NCBI GenBank assembly: GCA_965237875.1
Contig: CBDEGP010000001.1
Span: forward strand, 1,054,001-1,118,000
Length of the DNA: 64,000 bases
Direction: 5' to 3'
DNA from: DAOUJI01 sp965237875
GTDB taxonomy: Bacteria > Chloroflexota > Dehalococcoidia > Lucifugimonadales > JAGWBF01
The notes under the pieces are model-generated. The model saw nothing but the letters and a program-made list of their open reading frames with translations, ran no database searches and was not told the DNA's origin. The position numbers were made by a program, and so were the translations under genes. Of the stretch, positions 7,975 through 16,802 are shown piece by piece (within the stretch, counting starts at the first letter, position 1; every line of letters starts with the position of its first letter).

Positions 7975-8064
7975 ATCTCCGGGCATTTCCGCCGATGACC
8001 GGACCCCTGAACGGTTGAGCCCTTCCGGGCATCGGACGAGCTTAGTCCCAGTACGAAAAAGTCT

Positions 8065-8997
8065 ATGGGCCTCCGAGAAGAAATCATCAGGATTGGCACT
8101 AGGGGAAGCGGCCTGGCCTTGATTCAGGCAAAGCAGGCGCTCCGGATTCTGGAGGACGCCTTTCCTGAGCGGCGCTGTGAAATAGTGACCATAAAGACCA
8201 CTGCCGACGTCCGGTCTGACGAGCCGTTGGCGCGCCTTGGCAAGGGGATGTTCGTTAAGGAACTGGACCGGGCGCTCTTGGACGGCGACATTGAGATGGC
8301 AGTGCACAGCATGAAGGACGTCCCCACCGAGCTGCCCGAAGGACTGGCCATCGGCGCGACGCTGAAACGAGCCGACCCCAGGGACGCCTTGGTGGACAGA
8401 TGGGGAGTCGGCCTCAAGGGGCTTCCACCGGGAGCCAAGATAGGCACCAGCAGCCCCCGCCGCGTGGCCCAGATCAAGTCCGTCAGGCCCGACCTGGACG
8501 TTCAAGACATGCGCGGCAACGTGGATACACGCCTCCGAAAAGCAAAGGGAGACGGTTATGACGGGGCAATCCTTGCGGTGTCCGGGCTAATGAGAATGGG
8601 CCTCGAGGGTGAGATCACCGAATATCTATCTCCGGAAGAGTTTGTTCCGGCGCCGGGCCAGGGCGCGTTGGCGGTGGAAGTGCGCAGCGGGGAAGGCGGA
8701 CTGGACGACCTGATGGCCGCCCTCGATGACCCCGACAGCCGGAGGGCCACCGAGACTGAGCGTAGATTCCTGCAAGAGCTGGGCGGAGGGTGCCGGACGC
8801 CCGCCGGAGCCTATGCTTGGCTGGAGGCTGAATCGGTGACCCTATCGGTGTTCTTGTCTACGCCCGACGCCAGCCAGGTGTTTCGCGCAACGGTTGCCGG
8901 ACCCGCCGATCAACCTGAGGCCGTGGCCCGCCAAGCGTATCGGAAGCTCATGGACGAGGGCGCAGCAAGTTTAGTGAACGAGGACGGAGGGTCGTAG
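8065..8997 (+). CDS. hemC: Hydroxymethylbilane synthase
   Basis: HemC polymerises four porphobilinogen units into hydroxymethylbilane. The 310-residue protein has IRIGTRGSGLALIQAKQA at the N-terminus, then the HSMKDVPTELPEGL and SSPRRVAQIKSVRPDL blocks. The APGQGALAVE motif follows, and GGGCRTPAGAYA carries the cysteine that binds the dipyrromethane cofactor. Length and order of motifs are normal. It lies 6 bases before the cobA-hemD fusion. No clear Shine-Dalgarno precedes the ATG. Confidence 0.95.
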   Translation: MGLREEIIRIGTRGSGLALIQAKQALRILEDAFPERRCEIVTIKTTADVRSDEPLARLGKGMFVKELDRALLDGDIEMAVHSMKDVPTELPEGLAIGATLKRADPRDALVDRWGVGLKGLPPGAKIGTSSPRRVAQIKSVRPDLDVQDMRGNVDTRLRKAKGDGYDGAILAVSGLMRMGLEGEITEYLSPEEFVPAPGQGALAVEVRSGEGGLDDLMAALDDPDSRRATETERRFLQELGGGCRTPAGAYAWLEAESVTLSVFLSTPDASQVFRATVAGPADQPEAVARQAYRKLMDEGAASLVNEDGGS

Positions 8998-9003
8998 CCT
9001 GGC

Positions 9004-10524
9004 ATGGACCCGAACAGAGGCAAAGTTTATCTCGTCGGCGGGGGGCCGGGAGACCCGGGCCTGATCACCGTCAAAGGGCTGAGGCAGCTTCAGAGGGCCG
9101 ACGTGGTTGTCTACGACCGTCTTGTGGACGCCAGGCTTCTGGACCATGCTCGAAAGGATGCCGAGCAGGTCTACGTGGGCAAAGGGCCGGACCAACACTC
9201 CATGAATCAGGAGGACATAAACCGCCTCCTGGTTGACCGCGCCTGTCAAGGCCGAATCGTCGTAAGGCTCAAGGGAGGAGACCCCTTTGTTTTCGGCAGA
9301 GGCGGCGAAGAAGCCCTGGCTTTGGCCGAGGCCGGCCTGGACTTCGAGGTGGTCCCCGGCGTGACGTCGGCTGTGGCGGCCCCCGCGTATGCGGGAGTTC
9401 CTGTCACCCACCGGGGGATTGCGACCAGCGTCACCATCGTCAGCGGCAGCGAAGACCCTGCCAAGGACGGGTCTTCGGTCCGCTGGGACATGCTGGCGAA
9501 AATGGGCGGGACCATCGTGGCGCTGATGAGCTGGAGCGCCCTGGAGAAGGTGACGGAAACGCTGATCGCGGAAGGCATGTCTCCCGACACCCCAGCGGCC
9601 CTGGTCCATTGGGGCACGGAGCCGCATCAACGCACCGTTGCCGGGACCCTCCGGAACATTCGGTCCAAGGGAGCGGAAGCCGGGTTGACCTCGCCGGTGA
9701 CGGCGGTCATAGGAGAAGTTGTAGACCTGCGGCGCCATATCCGGTGGTTCGATGAGAAACTCCTCTTTGGAAAGACTGTGCTGGTCACACGGTCGCGGGC
9801 CCAGGCCTCTGCGTTGTCGGCTCTGCTGGAAGATGAAGGAGCCCGGGCCATCGAGCTGCCGACTATACGACTCGAACGGATGGCGCCGTTTACAGAGATG
9901 GACCAGGCCATCGCATCCCTGAGCGAATGGGAATGGGTGGTCTTTACCAGCGTAAACGGTGTGGAGGCGCTGTTCGACCGTATGAAAGAGCTGGGCCGGG
10001 ACGCCAGGCAGCTTGCCGGGTCCAAAGTGGCCGCCATAGGTCCCGCCACGTCAGCTTCCCTGGCAAAGCGGGGCGTAATCGCCGACCTATTGCCGCGCGA
10101 GTACGTGGCAGAGTCTCTGCTTGAATCCCTGGCGGAGCGTGTGAGACCCGGCGACAAAATACTTCTGCCGCGAGCGGACATAGGCCGAAACGTTCTGGAA
10201 GAGGGATTGGCCAAGATGGGGGCGCAGGTCCAAAGGCTGGTCGCTTACAGGACTGTGACGCCGCCTGAGTCCAGGGAACTGGCGTCGGAGCTTCTCTCCG
10301 GAGGCTCAGTGGACGTGGTGACTTTCACCAGCTCATCGACAGTTGAGAACTTGATGAGTATTCTGGACGGAGATACGTCAAGTTTGAAGGGCGCCGTGGT
10401 GGCCTGCATAGGACCCATCACCGCCGCTTCCGCAAAGGCCGCGGGGCTTCAGGTGGACGTAGTGGCTTCCGAGCACACTATTCCGGGACTGGTGGACGCC
10501 ATAAGAGGCGCTTTTCTGCCGTAG
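9004..10524 (+). CDS. cobA-hemD: Uroporphyrinogen-III C-methyltransferase / uroporphyrinogen-III synthase fusion
   Basis: A two-domain enzyme of 506 residues. Residues 1-250 are SUMT/CobA: VYLVGGGPGDPGLITVKG, DVVVYDRLVD, VVRLKGGDPFVFGRGGEE, VVPGVTSAVAAPAYAGVPVTHR. It methylates uroporphyrinogen III at C2 and C7 to give precorrin-2. Residues from about 255 (LLFGKTVLVTRSRAQASALS) to the end are HemD, with VVFTSVNGVEALFD and VDVVTFTSSSTVENL. The fusion channels hydroxymethylbilane to precorrin-2, consistent with commitment to siroheme rather than coproporphyrin. CobA-HemD fusions are common in clostridia and Chloroflexota. Confidence 0.95.
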   Translation: MDPNRGKVYLVGGGPGDPGLITVKGLRQLQRADVVVYDRLVDARLLDHARKDAEQVYVGKGPDQHSMNQEDINRLLVDRACQGRIVVRLKGGDPFVFGRGGEEALALAEAGLDFEVVPGVTSAVAAPAYAGVPVTHRGIATSVTIVSGSEDPAKDGSSVRWDMLAKMGGTIVALMSWSALEKVTETLIAEGMSPDTPAALVHWGTEPHQRTVAGTLRNIRSKGAEAGLTSPVTAVIGEVVDLRRHIRWFDEKLLFGKTVLVTRSRAQASALSALLEDEGARAIELPTIRLERMAPFTEMDQAIASLSEWEWVVFTSVNGVEALFDRMKELGRDARQLAGSKVAAIGPATSASLAKRGVIADLLPREYVAESLLESLAERVRPGDKILLPRADIGRNVLEEGLAKMGAQVQRLVAYRTVTPPESRELASELLSGGSVDVVTFTSSSTVENLMSILDGDTSSLKGAVVACIGPITAASAKAAGLQVDVVASEHTIPGLVDAIRGAFLP

Positions 10525-10608
10525 GGACGCGCAAGAAAACGTAATGCCGGCGGGCCGGCGGCCAATGAGACCGGCCGGCAATTTGCTCCAAGCTGGGAGG
10601 TGGGTTGA

Positions 10609-11586
10609 ATGGCCTTTCCGCAGACCCGTCTCAGAAGACTGAGAGAGTTGGCCCCGCTTAGGGAAGCCACCCGGGAAGTGAGCCTCTCGGTTTCCGATTT
10701 CGTCTACCCTTTGTTCGTAACCCACGGGCGAAACGTAAGGGAACCGATAGAGCCCATGCCGGGCGTCTTTCACCTGTCCTTGGATGAGCTTCTTCCGGAA
10801 GTGGCTGACGCCCACGAGTTGGGCATTCGCAGCGTCATGCTCTTCGGACTTCCTCAAAACAAGGACCCTATGGGCCTGGAAGCATACGACGAACAGGGAA
10901 TCGTGCAAGAGGCCATCCGGGTCATCAAGGCGGCTGTGCCCGACATGCTGGTAGTAACCGACGTATGCCTCTGTGAGTATACGGACCACGGACATTGCGG
11001 AATCGTTGAGAATGAGCGGGTAGACAACGACCGTTCTCTGGAATTCCTCGCCAGGACAGCCGTTTCCCACGTCCTTGCAGGGGCGGACGTGGTGGCCCCG
11101 TCGGCTATGATGGATGGGCAGGTCGGGGCCATACGCAGCGCGTTGGACGACAACGGGCTCACCCAAACCCCCATCATGGCGTACTCGGCCAAGTATGCGT
11201 CGGCCTTCTACGGCCCCTTCCGCGTGGCGGCGGACTCGACTCCCCAGTTCGGCGACCGTTCGAGCTACCAAATGGACCCGTTCAACTGGCGCATGGCGAT
11301 GAGGGAGATTCAGACGGACATAGAAGAGGGCGCGGACATCGTAATGGTAAAACCCGCGCTGTCTTACCTGGACGTGATAGCCAGAGCGAAGGAGCGGTTC
11401 GACCATCCCCTGGCCGCGTACAACGTCAGCGGAGAGTTCTCCATGCTCAAAGCCGCCGCAGCCAACGGATGGCTCGACGGAGACAAGGCCCTCATCGAAA
11501 TCCTGGGATCAATAAAACGGGCCGGGGCCGACATAATCCTGAGCTACCACTCAAAAGAGGCCGCCAGGATTCTCAGGGCAGGCTGA
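10609..11586 (+). CDS. hemB: Porphobilinogen synthase (delta-aminolevulinate dehydratase)
   Basis: HemB condenses two 5-aminolevulinate molecules. The 325-residue protein carries the zinc-type cysteine cluster DVCLCEYTDHGHCG. It has the catalytic lysines in YSAKYASAFYGPFR and in VMVKPALSYLD, and the flexible lid FGDRSSYQMDP. It is the last gene of the tetrapyrrole run. A clear GGGAGGT Shine-Dalgarno precedes the ATG, and a GC-rich inverted repeat (about 10545-10580) lies in the gap after hemD. hemA/hemL and the radical-SAM steps ahbC and ahbD are not in the window. Confidence 0.96.
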   Translation: MAFPQTRLRRLRELAPLREATREVSLSVSDFVYPLFVTHGRNVREPIEPMPGVFHLSLDELLPEVADAHELGIRSVMLFGLPQNKDPMGLEAYDEQGIVQEAIRVIKAAVPDMLVVTDVCLCEYTDHGHCGIVENERVDNDRSLEFLARTAVSHVLAGADVVAPSAMMDGQVGAIRSALDDNGLTQTPIMAYSAKYASAFYGPFRVAADSTPQFGDRSSYQMDPFNWRMAMREIQTDIEEGADIVMVKPALSYLDVIARAKERFDHPLAAYNVSGEFSMLKAAAANGWLDGDKALIEILGSIKRAGADIILSYHSKEAARILRAG

Positions 11587-11606
11587 AGTCCCCCGGCAGG
11601 TTTGTG

Positions 11607-11635
11607 TTGCGGGGCGGGCTGCAAATGGCTAGAAT
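11607..11635 (+). promoter_or_regulatory. Predicted promoter of sodN
   Basis: TTGCGG, 17-base spacer and TAGAAT lie about 65 bases upstream of the Ni-SOD gene. A good AGGAGG Shine-Dalgarno (11684-11689) follows. This gives sodN its own start separate from the heme operon. Predicted by eye. Confidence 0.45.
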
Positions 11636-11670
11636 GTGCTGGGTGAAAGTGAATCTGTAAGCTCCAGCAC
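11636..11670 (+). promoter_or_regulatory. Leader hairpin in the sodN 5' untranslated region
   Basis: GTGCTGG and CCAGCAC form a perfect 7-base stem enclosing 21 bases, immediately after the predicted -10. It would sit at the very 5' end of the sodN transcript and could stabilise it or serve as an operator. Function unknown. Confidence 0.35.
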
Positions 11671-11699
11671 GGACATAATCTCTAGGAGGTAGGCTCCCA

Positions 11700-12179
11700 A
11701 TGTTGAAAAACCTGTTCTCAAGAGTTCACCGGGTGTTCAAGGTCAGCGAGGCCCATGCCCATTGCGACATCCCCTGCGGCATCTACGATCCTATCTCCGC
11801 CAAGATTGCGGCCCAGACCGTTCTCAAGATGGTGGCGCGGATCAACGCCCTCGCGGCGCCCGACGCAGCCTCAGCGGCGTCCCATGCCAACACGCTGAGC
11901 CGCTACATCACCGTCAAAGAGGACCACGCCGACCTGTGCAAGAAGGAGTTGGACATCCTCTGGCACGACTACTTTAGGCCAGACCACCTGGAGACGTACC
12001 CGGACCTCCACACCACCTTCTGGAACGCCAACAAGCTGGCCGGACGCAACAAGCAGAACGTCGATGAGGGCGCGGCCAGGGAACTTATAGCCACCGTCGA
12101 CCAGATTGCAGAGATATTCTGGGCGACGAAGAACGTCGCCTATAAGGACGAGGTGGCGGACGTCCGGTACGGGACCTAA
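11700..12179 (+). CDS. sodN: Nickel superoxide dismutase precursor
   Basis: Ni-SOD converts superoxide to peroxide and oxygen. The diagnostic nickel hook HCDIPCGIYDP is at residues 21-31. After removal of a 20-residue propeptide, His21 becomes the N-terminus and ligates nickel with Cys22 and Cys26. The rest is a four-helix bundle of normal length, giving 159 residues in all. The propeptide is not a standard secretion signal, so the enzyme is likely cytosolic. The maturation peptidase follows 16 bases downstream. It follows the heme operon on the same strand. Confidence 0.96.
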   Translation: MLKNLFSRVHRVFKVSEAHAHCDIPCGIYDPISAKIAAQTVLKMVARINALAAPDAASAASHANTLSRYITVKEDHADLCKKELDILWHDYFRPDHLETYPDLHTTFWNANKLAGRNKQNVDEGAARELIATVDQIAEIFWATKNVAYKDEVADVRYGT

Positions 12180-12195
12180 CCTCAAGCCGTCAACA

Positions 12196-12759
12196 ATGAA
12201 CGCGGGGAGCGCCCAGACTCCCGGTCCTCATGAGCAGTCCACGCTCAAGAGGGCGGGCGCCTGGGCGCTCTATCTTTTCAGGCCCATATTCACCCTTGCG
12301 TCCCTCCTTACGTCCACTCCCTATCGGATCAACGGAGCCAGCATGGGGTCAACCTTGAGGCATGGGGACTGCGTGTTGGTGAGCCGCATGACTGCGTGGC
12401 TGCGCCGCTGCTCCAGAGGCAGCGTCGTCGTGCTGAGGAGCCCGCGAGGAGGACGGACTACATACGTCAAGCGAATCGTAGGGATTCCCAACGAGACGCT
12501 GCGCCTGGACGACGGCCGGGTGTTGGCCGACGGCTGCGTCATAGAAGAGCCATACCTGAATATCGGCGCCCGGACCGAGCCAAAGTCAGCCTTTACGGAG
12601 TGGTTCCTGGACCCGGACGAATATTTCGTGTTGGGAGATTGCCGGTCGGACAGCGACGACAGCAGGGCTTACGGGACGGTGAAGTGGGCGTCGATAATCG
12701 GCAGGGTCTGGCTCAGATACTGGCCGCTCCGTCGGTTCGGCCTGGTCCGTAAGCCTTAA
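12196..12759 (+). CDS. sodX: Ni-SOD maturation protease (signal peptidase I-like, SodX)
   Basis: A signal peptidase I family protein of 187 residues next to sodN, the usual arrangement for the protease that frees the nickel-binding His. The catalytic Ser49 lies in INGASMGSTLRHGD and the general-base Lys92 in TTYVKRIVG. The later family block is EYFVLGDCRSDSDDSRAYG. One hydrophobic segment (about 20-40) may anchor it in the membrane. The open frame extends 30 codons further upstream into sodN; the ATG chosen avoids most of that overlap. Its end overlaps the convergent M28 peptidase gene by 4 bases. Confidence 0.88.
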   Translation: MNAGSAQTPGPHEQSTLKRAGAWALYLFRPIFTLASLLTSTPYRINGASMGSTLRHGDCVLVSRMTAWLRRCSRGSVVVLRSPRGGRTTYVKRIVGIPNETLRLDDGRVLADGCVIEEPYLNIGARTEPKSAFTEWFLDPDEYFVLGDCRSDSDDSRAYGTVKWASIIGRVWLRYWPLRRFGLVRKP

Positions 12760-13691
12760 AGGCAGGTATTAAGCACAGTGGCCGTCAACGCCTTTGTCGC
12801 CAGGGTCAGGAAGCCGTAGTCCAGGGTGTCCGGCGTGTCTCCGGGGCTGTGGTAGTGGGGATTACGGAAGTTGGCTGTGTCTGTGATCATTACCGCCCGC
12901 ATCCCCGTCATCCAGAAGGGAGTGTGGTCGCTGCGAAAAATGTCGGTCAACTGGGGTATGGGCCGTTCGATTTCTATCGCGAGGACCGGAAGTTCGGGCG
13001 TCCATCGATGGGCGGACTTCACAAACTCCTCGCTCAGCGCCGCGCTCTCACCCAGGGCCACGGATGCGATGAAGTCGCCTCGGAAGTCCCGTTCCTGGAC
13101 TTTAGCGAATGTTTCAGGCAGCGCTATGTCGAAGCCTGGGGGATGCCCCTGGCTGCCCGGCCCGGACGTGTAGGCCACCATTTCCAGGTTGTACAGCCCC
13201 TCGAACACAGGCGGCCCTTCGATTCCCTCCAGATAACTCACAAAGGCTGTGCTGCCGACCAGCCCGGCGCCCTCGGGTTGGACCTCCTCCATGTCGAAGG
13301 CCACGAACTCAATGGGCCGTTTCAGAGATACGCCTTGAAGGACTGCGGCGCATTCCAGCAGCGAAGCCACGCCTGAAGCGTTGTCGTCGGCGCCTGGTGA
13401 ATCCGACGTGGTGTCGTAGTGGGCGCTCACCAGCAGGGGTCTGAGTTGGAGGTCGGCGCCGGGCCTTGAGCCAATCACGTTGACGCCGGGACCTCCGCCG
13501 CTGGGAAACTGCTGCATGGTGACTCCGCAGCCTGCGCTCCTGAGGGCGGCGGCAATGCTGCGCCTGGCCCGCTGGAGATGATGCGGACTGGAGACGGCGT
13601 TTCGCGGAGCCTTGGCCAACTCTCTGACCCGGCCTTCCAAGCGGTCCCGGTCCACCAGTTTCAAAGCAGGCGCTATTCTCTCTGTGTTCAT
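12756..13691 (-). CDS. M28 family zinc aminopeptidase
   Basis: The 311-residue protein matches M28 metallopeptidases (aminopeptidase Y/S type). Visible metal-site motifs are SAHYDTTSDSPGADDNASG (His and Asp ligands), DMEEVQPEGAGLVGS (catalytic Glu and Glu ligand), YNLEMVAY and HYHSPGDTPDTLDY (last His ligand). No signal peptide is evident, so it is probably cytosolic. Substrate cannot be read from sequence. It is divergent from the uracil-DNA glycosylase gene, with about 50 bases between starts. Confidence 0.88.
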   Translation of the reverse strand: MNTERIAPALKLVDRDRLEGRVRELAKAPRNAVSSPHHLQRARRSIAAALRSAGCGVTMQQFPSGGGPGVNVIGSRPGADLQLRPLLVSAHYDTTSDSPGADDNASGVASLLECAAVLQGVSLKRPIEFVAFDMEEVQPEGAGLVGSTAFVSYLEGIEGPPVFEGLYNLEMVAYTSGPGSQGHPPGFDIALPETFAKVQERDFRGDFIASVALGESAALSEEFVKSAHRWTPELPVLAIEIERPIPQLTDIFRSDHTPFWMTGMRAVMITDTANFRNPHYHSPGDTPDTLDYGFLTLATKALTATVLNTCL

Positions 13692-13740
13692 GTCGTGTGC
13701 ATCTCCGATTTCCGGGTATCATATCAGACAGTAGGAGGAG

Positions 13741-14448
13741 ATGATGAACGGCGCCGACATAGAGTTGCTTAATGAGAAGGTTGTCAATTGCGTAAAATGC
13801 CCTCGGTTGGTGCATCACCGTGAAGAGACGGCAAGGGTCAAGAGACGGATGTACCGGAACGACGAATATTGGGGCCGTCCCCTGACCGGTTTTGGAGCCG
13901 TAGACGCTCGCCTGCTTCTGGTGGGGCTGGCTCCGGCGGCCCACGGCGGAAACCGGACCGGGCGCATGTTCACCGGAGACCGGAGCGGCGACTGGCTGTA
14001 TGGGACGTTGCACAAGTTCGGTTTTGCCAGCCAACCAACCTCGGAGCACAAGGAAGACGGGCTTGAGCTTATCGACGCCTACGTAACGGCGGCGGTCCGC
14101 TGTGCGCCTCCCGACAATAAACCCAGCCGGGAGGAGATGCTTCTATGCAGACCATACCTGGCGGGTGAGCTTCGGCTGCTTTCCGGCGTAAGAGTGGTTG
14201 CGCCCCTTGGAAAAATCGCCTTCGACTCCTACCTCAAGGCCAGGCGAGATGTTATGGGAGACGCCGAGCATGAACCCAAACCGAGACCCAAGTTCGGGCA
14301 CGGAGAAACCTACACGTTCCCCGACGGAGTCGTCCTGCTTTCGTCATACCATCCCAGCCAGCAGAATACGCAGACAGGGCGGCTGACCCGGGAGATGTTC
14401 GAGGGGATATTCGCAAGAGCGCGGCGCATGATTGACGGCGGGGTTTAG
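13741..14448 (+). CDS. Type-5 uracil-DNA glycosylase (UdgB-like)
   Basis: Removes uracil or deaminated bases from DNA. The 235-residue protein has the Fe-S cluster cysteines CVKC (17, 20) and two more in AVRCAPPDNKPSREEMLLC. The family-5 active site is GLAPAAHGGNRTGRMFTGD, where Asp is absent from motif 1 as expected for type 5. The C-terminal HPSQQNTQTGRLT motif completes the fold. Two adjacent ATGs follow the GGAGGAG ribosome site; the second, 3 bases later, has better spacing. It overlaps the convergent MFS gene by 4 bases. Confidence 0.92.
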   Translation: MMNGADIELLNEKVVNCVKCPRLVHHREETARVKRRMYRNDEYWGRPLTGFGAVDARLLLVGLAPAAHGGNRTGRMFTGDRSGDWLYGTLHKFGFASQPTSEHKEDGLELIDAYVTAAVRCAPPDNKPSREEMLLCRPYLAGELRLLSGVRVVAPLGKIAFDSYLKARRDVMGDAEHEPKPRPKFGHGETYTFPDGVVLLSSYHPSQQNTQTGRLTREMFEGIFARARRMIDGGV

Positions 14449-15782
14449 GCGGCGGCCGCCGCCGGTCGCGGGTCAGGGCGGGGCTCGCCCAGCAGCAGGA
14501 ACAGGAAGGAACCAAGGATGCCCACTGCCGCCAGCGCCGCGAACACCGCCGTGTAGCTTCCATCCTGCCACTTGTAGCTCAGCCCGGCCAACGGCGGGGC
14601 GGCGATGGATATCATGTTGACTGAAATCATTGACAGTCCGGTGATCTTGGAGAATTCCCTGCGTCCGAAATATGTGCCGCGCATCGACGACACCGGAGCT
14701 GTCCTTCCACCCATCCCCACGCCCAGCAGTACGGCGAACAGGTAGGCCATCGCAAGGTTGTCGGACATGAGGAGGACTATCACCGCCACCGGGGGGAAGA
14801 GGGAAAACCAAAAGAGAGTGTACTTGACGGGGACTTTGTCGCTGATGTATCCGCCGATAAGGTTGAACGCGCCTGCAACCGCCTGACTCACGGCGACTAT
14901 CAGACCCACCGAGACCAGCGAGTAACCTCGATCGTCCAGCATTATGCCGAGGTGGAACAGGACTGTCGTATAAACGCCGGTGGTGACGGCGTGGCCTATG
15001 GAAATCCACCAGAAGGTGAATGTACGAATGGCTTCCTGCCACGTGTACCCCTGATGCTGTTCCAACGGCGCCGAGGCCCCGGCCTCCCCGCTTGGGCGCT
15101 CAGAAGGGGGAATCCCGTCAGGATATTGCCCGTAGTCCTCGGGTCTGTTCCTGATGTACCGGGTCATGGGCCAGGCCAACACCAGCATGGCGACGCCGAT
15201 CCCCAGGGTTACGGTCCTCCACGCATCCGGTGAAAACCGGTCGGGGTCCACGGCCCATCCAAGCGCCGGCACTATCAAAAAAGCGCCTACGTAGAGCCCT
15301 TCCATGGATATGCTCATGGCCAGGTTCCGCCGCCGGTTGAACCAGTTGTTCAACGAGGTCATCAGAGGAAGCCAACCCGCCAAGCCCGTTCCCGCGGCCA
15401 TCAGCAGCAGAGCCAGGTAGAAGTGCCACAGTTCATTGACGCGGCTGAACACGACGAAACCGACCCCAAGTATCAACATGCCCGCCATCACGACAAAACG
15501 GGAACCGTATTTGTGCGTTAGGTATCCGGAAAGAGGGGTGGAGATGGACCCCTCGGCTCTCTGCAATGACCAGGCGAGGCCCAATTGAGCCGGACTCCAG
15601 CCGAAGGTGTTCTTCATCAGCACGTTCCAAATAGTCGCGCCTTGGAATACAGGAACGATGACAATGGCATGGATGAATGAGCTCAGCAAAGCGAGCCACC
15701 ATCCATAGAACACTCCCCGGACGGCTCTTATCGGGTTGGGCATATACATTAACGCGGCTGTGTCTCCGGCGTGGGCTTGCAT
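14445..15782 (-). CDS. MFS transporter, monocarboxylate/oxalate-formate type
   Basis: A 12-helix major facilitator protein of about 445 residues. The first helix block is FYGWWLALLSSFIHAIVIVPVFQGATIW. The loop GYLTHKYGSRFVVMAGM resembles the cytoplasmic motif between helices 2 and 3, and a second such loop is GGYISDKVPVKYTLFW. A central cytoplasmic loop (about 215-245) is rich in Pro and Glu. It most resembles OFA/MCT carriers of organic acids; the substrate is inferred from class only. The start is uncertain: ATGs 11 and 13 codons further in are also possible. Confidence 0.85.
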   Translation of the reverse strand: MQAHAGDTAALMYMPNPIRAVRGVFYGWWLALLSSFIHAIVIVPVFQGATIWNVLMKNTFGWSPAQLGLAWSLQRAEGSISTPLSGYLTHKYGSRFVVMAGMLILGVGFVVFSRVNELWHFYLALLLMAAGTGLAGWLPLMTSLNNWFNRRRNLAMSISMEGLYVGAFLIVPALGWAVDPDRFSPDAWRTVTLGIGVAMLVLAWPMTRYIRNRPEDYGQYPDGIPPSERPSGEAGASAPLEQHQGYTWQEAIRTFTFWWISIGHAVTTGVYTTVLFHLGIMLDDRGYSLVSVGLIVAVSQAVAGAFNLIGGYISDKVPVKYTLFWFSLFPPVAVIVLLMSDNLAMAYLFAVLLGVGMGGRTAPVSSMRGTYFGRREFSKITGLSMISVNMISIAAPPLAGLSYKWQDGSYTAVFAALAAVGILGSFLFLLLGEPRPDPRPAAAAA

Positions 15783-15844
15783 CAAGTCCCGGAGGCTCGT
15801 TGACCCCTTGGCGCCGCCGCCCAGTTTACCGGCTTAAACCGCTA

Positions 15845-15873
15845 TTGACAAAGGCAGTGGGCTAAGGCAAAAT
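15845..15873 (+). promoter_or_regulatory. Predicted promoter of the alpha/beta hydrolase-monooxygenase pair
   Basis: TTGACA, 17-base spacer, CAAAAT. It lies about 90 bases upstream of the hydrolase ATG, which has a strong AGGAGG ribosome site. A perfect -35 with correct spacing makes this one of the better candidates. Confidence 0.5.
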
Positions 15874-15963
15874 TCACCCTGCCCGCCCAGGACACGGGAT
15901 AAACTTGCTTGGGTTCCTGATGCAGGAATCAAGGGCGCCCAACATCTCCAGGAGGATTGCTCC

Positions 15964-16746
15964 ATGACCACCACCAAGAACTACACCGACGAATATGTTG
16001 ACATCGGCGGGGGCCGGACCCATATCAAAAAGGGTGGCAGCGGGTCGCCGATATTGTACCTGCATGGCGAAACCGGCAATCAACAGTGGAACGCATATAT
16101 AGACGCCCTGGCCCAGAAGCACACCGTCTACGTGCCGTCACACCCCGGATACGACCAGTCCGACAGGCTTCCCTGGGTTAATACGATTGCTGACGTGGTC
16201 CACTTCTACGTAGGCTTGATGAAAAAGCTGGGCCTGGATAACGTATCCCTGGTCGGCCACTCGATGGGCGGCTGGATTGCAGCCGAGATGTCCTGCCTGG
16301 AGAATCCCCGAATCAAGGCCCAAGTTCTCTTGGCGCCGGCGGGAATCAGACCGAGAGAAGGCGACATCACCGAGATTCTCATGGCGGGGCAAAACGAGTA
16401 CATAGACAAATGGTGGGTGGACGTGGACAAAGCCCCCAGCAACGACGACCTGAGCGAAGAGGAGCGGAACGTGCTCTGGGCCAACAGAGAAATGGACTCC
16501 CGCCTTCTGTGGAAACCCTACATGCACAATCCCGTGCTGCCCCAATACCTGGAGATGGGCAGCATCCCGACTCTGGTCTTGTTCGGAGCCGGGGACGGGA
16601 TCATGCCGCTGAACTCAGGAGAGATTTACAACGAAGCGATCCCCGGTTCCCAGCTGCAGACCATCGACCAGGCCGGCCACAGCCCTCAAGATGAACAACC
16701 GGACGCCTGCGCTCAGGCTACGCTGGACTTCTTGGGGAGTGTCTAG
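15964..16746 (+). CDS. Alpha/beta-fold hydrolase
   Basis: A 260-residue hydrolase with a complete catalytic triad: nucleophile Ser in VGHSMGGW, Asp in FGAGDGIMPL, His in QAGHSPQDEQP. The oxyanion region is YLHGETGNQ. A short helical lid (about 130-185) covers the site. It is upstream of a flavin monooxygenase with 56 bases between, so it may hydrolyse an ester or C-C bond in the same catabolic route. The substrate is not predictable from sequence. Confidence 0.86.
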   Translation: MTTTKNYTDEYVDIGGGRTHIKKGGSGSPILYLHGETGNQQWNAYIDALAQKHTVYVPSHPGYDQSDRLPWVNTIADVVHFYVGLMKKLGLDNVSLVGHSMGGWIAAEMSCLENPRIKAQVLLAPAGIRPREGDITEILMAGQNEYIDKWWVDVDKAPSNDDLSEEERNVLWANREMDSRLLWKPYMHNPVLPQYLEMGSIPTLVLFGAGDGIMPLNSGEIYNEAIPGSQLQTIDQAGHSPQDEQPDACAQATLDFLGSV

Positions 16747-16802
16747 GTTCGGAGGAAGTCAGCATCCCGGGCCCGGGTTGAAGCCCACCAGGAGGCGGTG
16801 TA

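Noticed and set aside
7993..8034. Hairpin between the precorrin-2 dehydrogenase gene and hemC as an intrinsic terminator
   Set aside because: The stem has a mismatch and a 20-base loop, and no T-run follows; the operon is more likely to continue.
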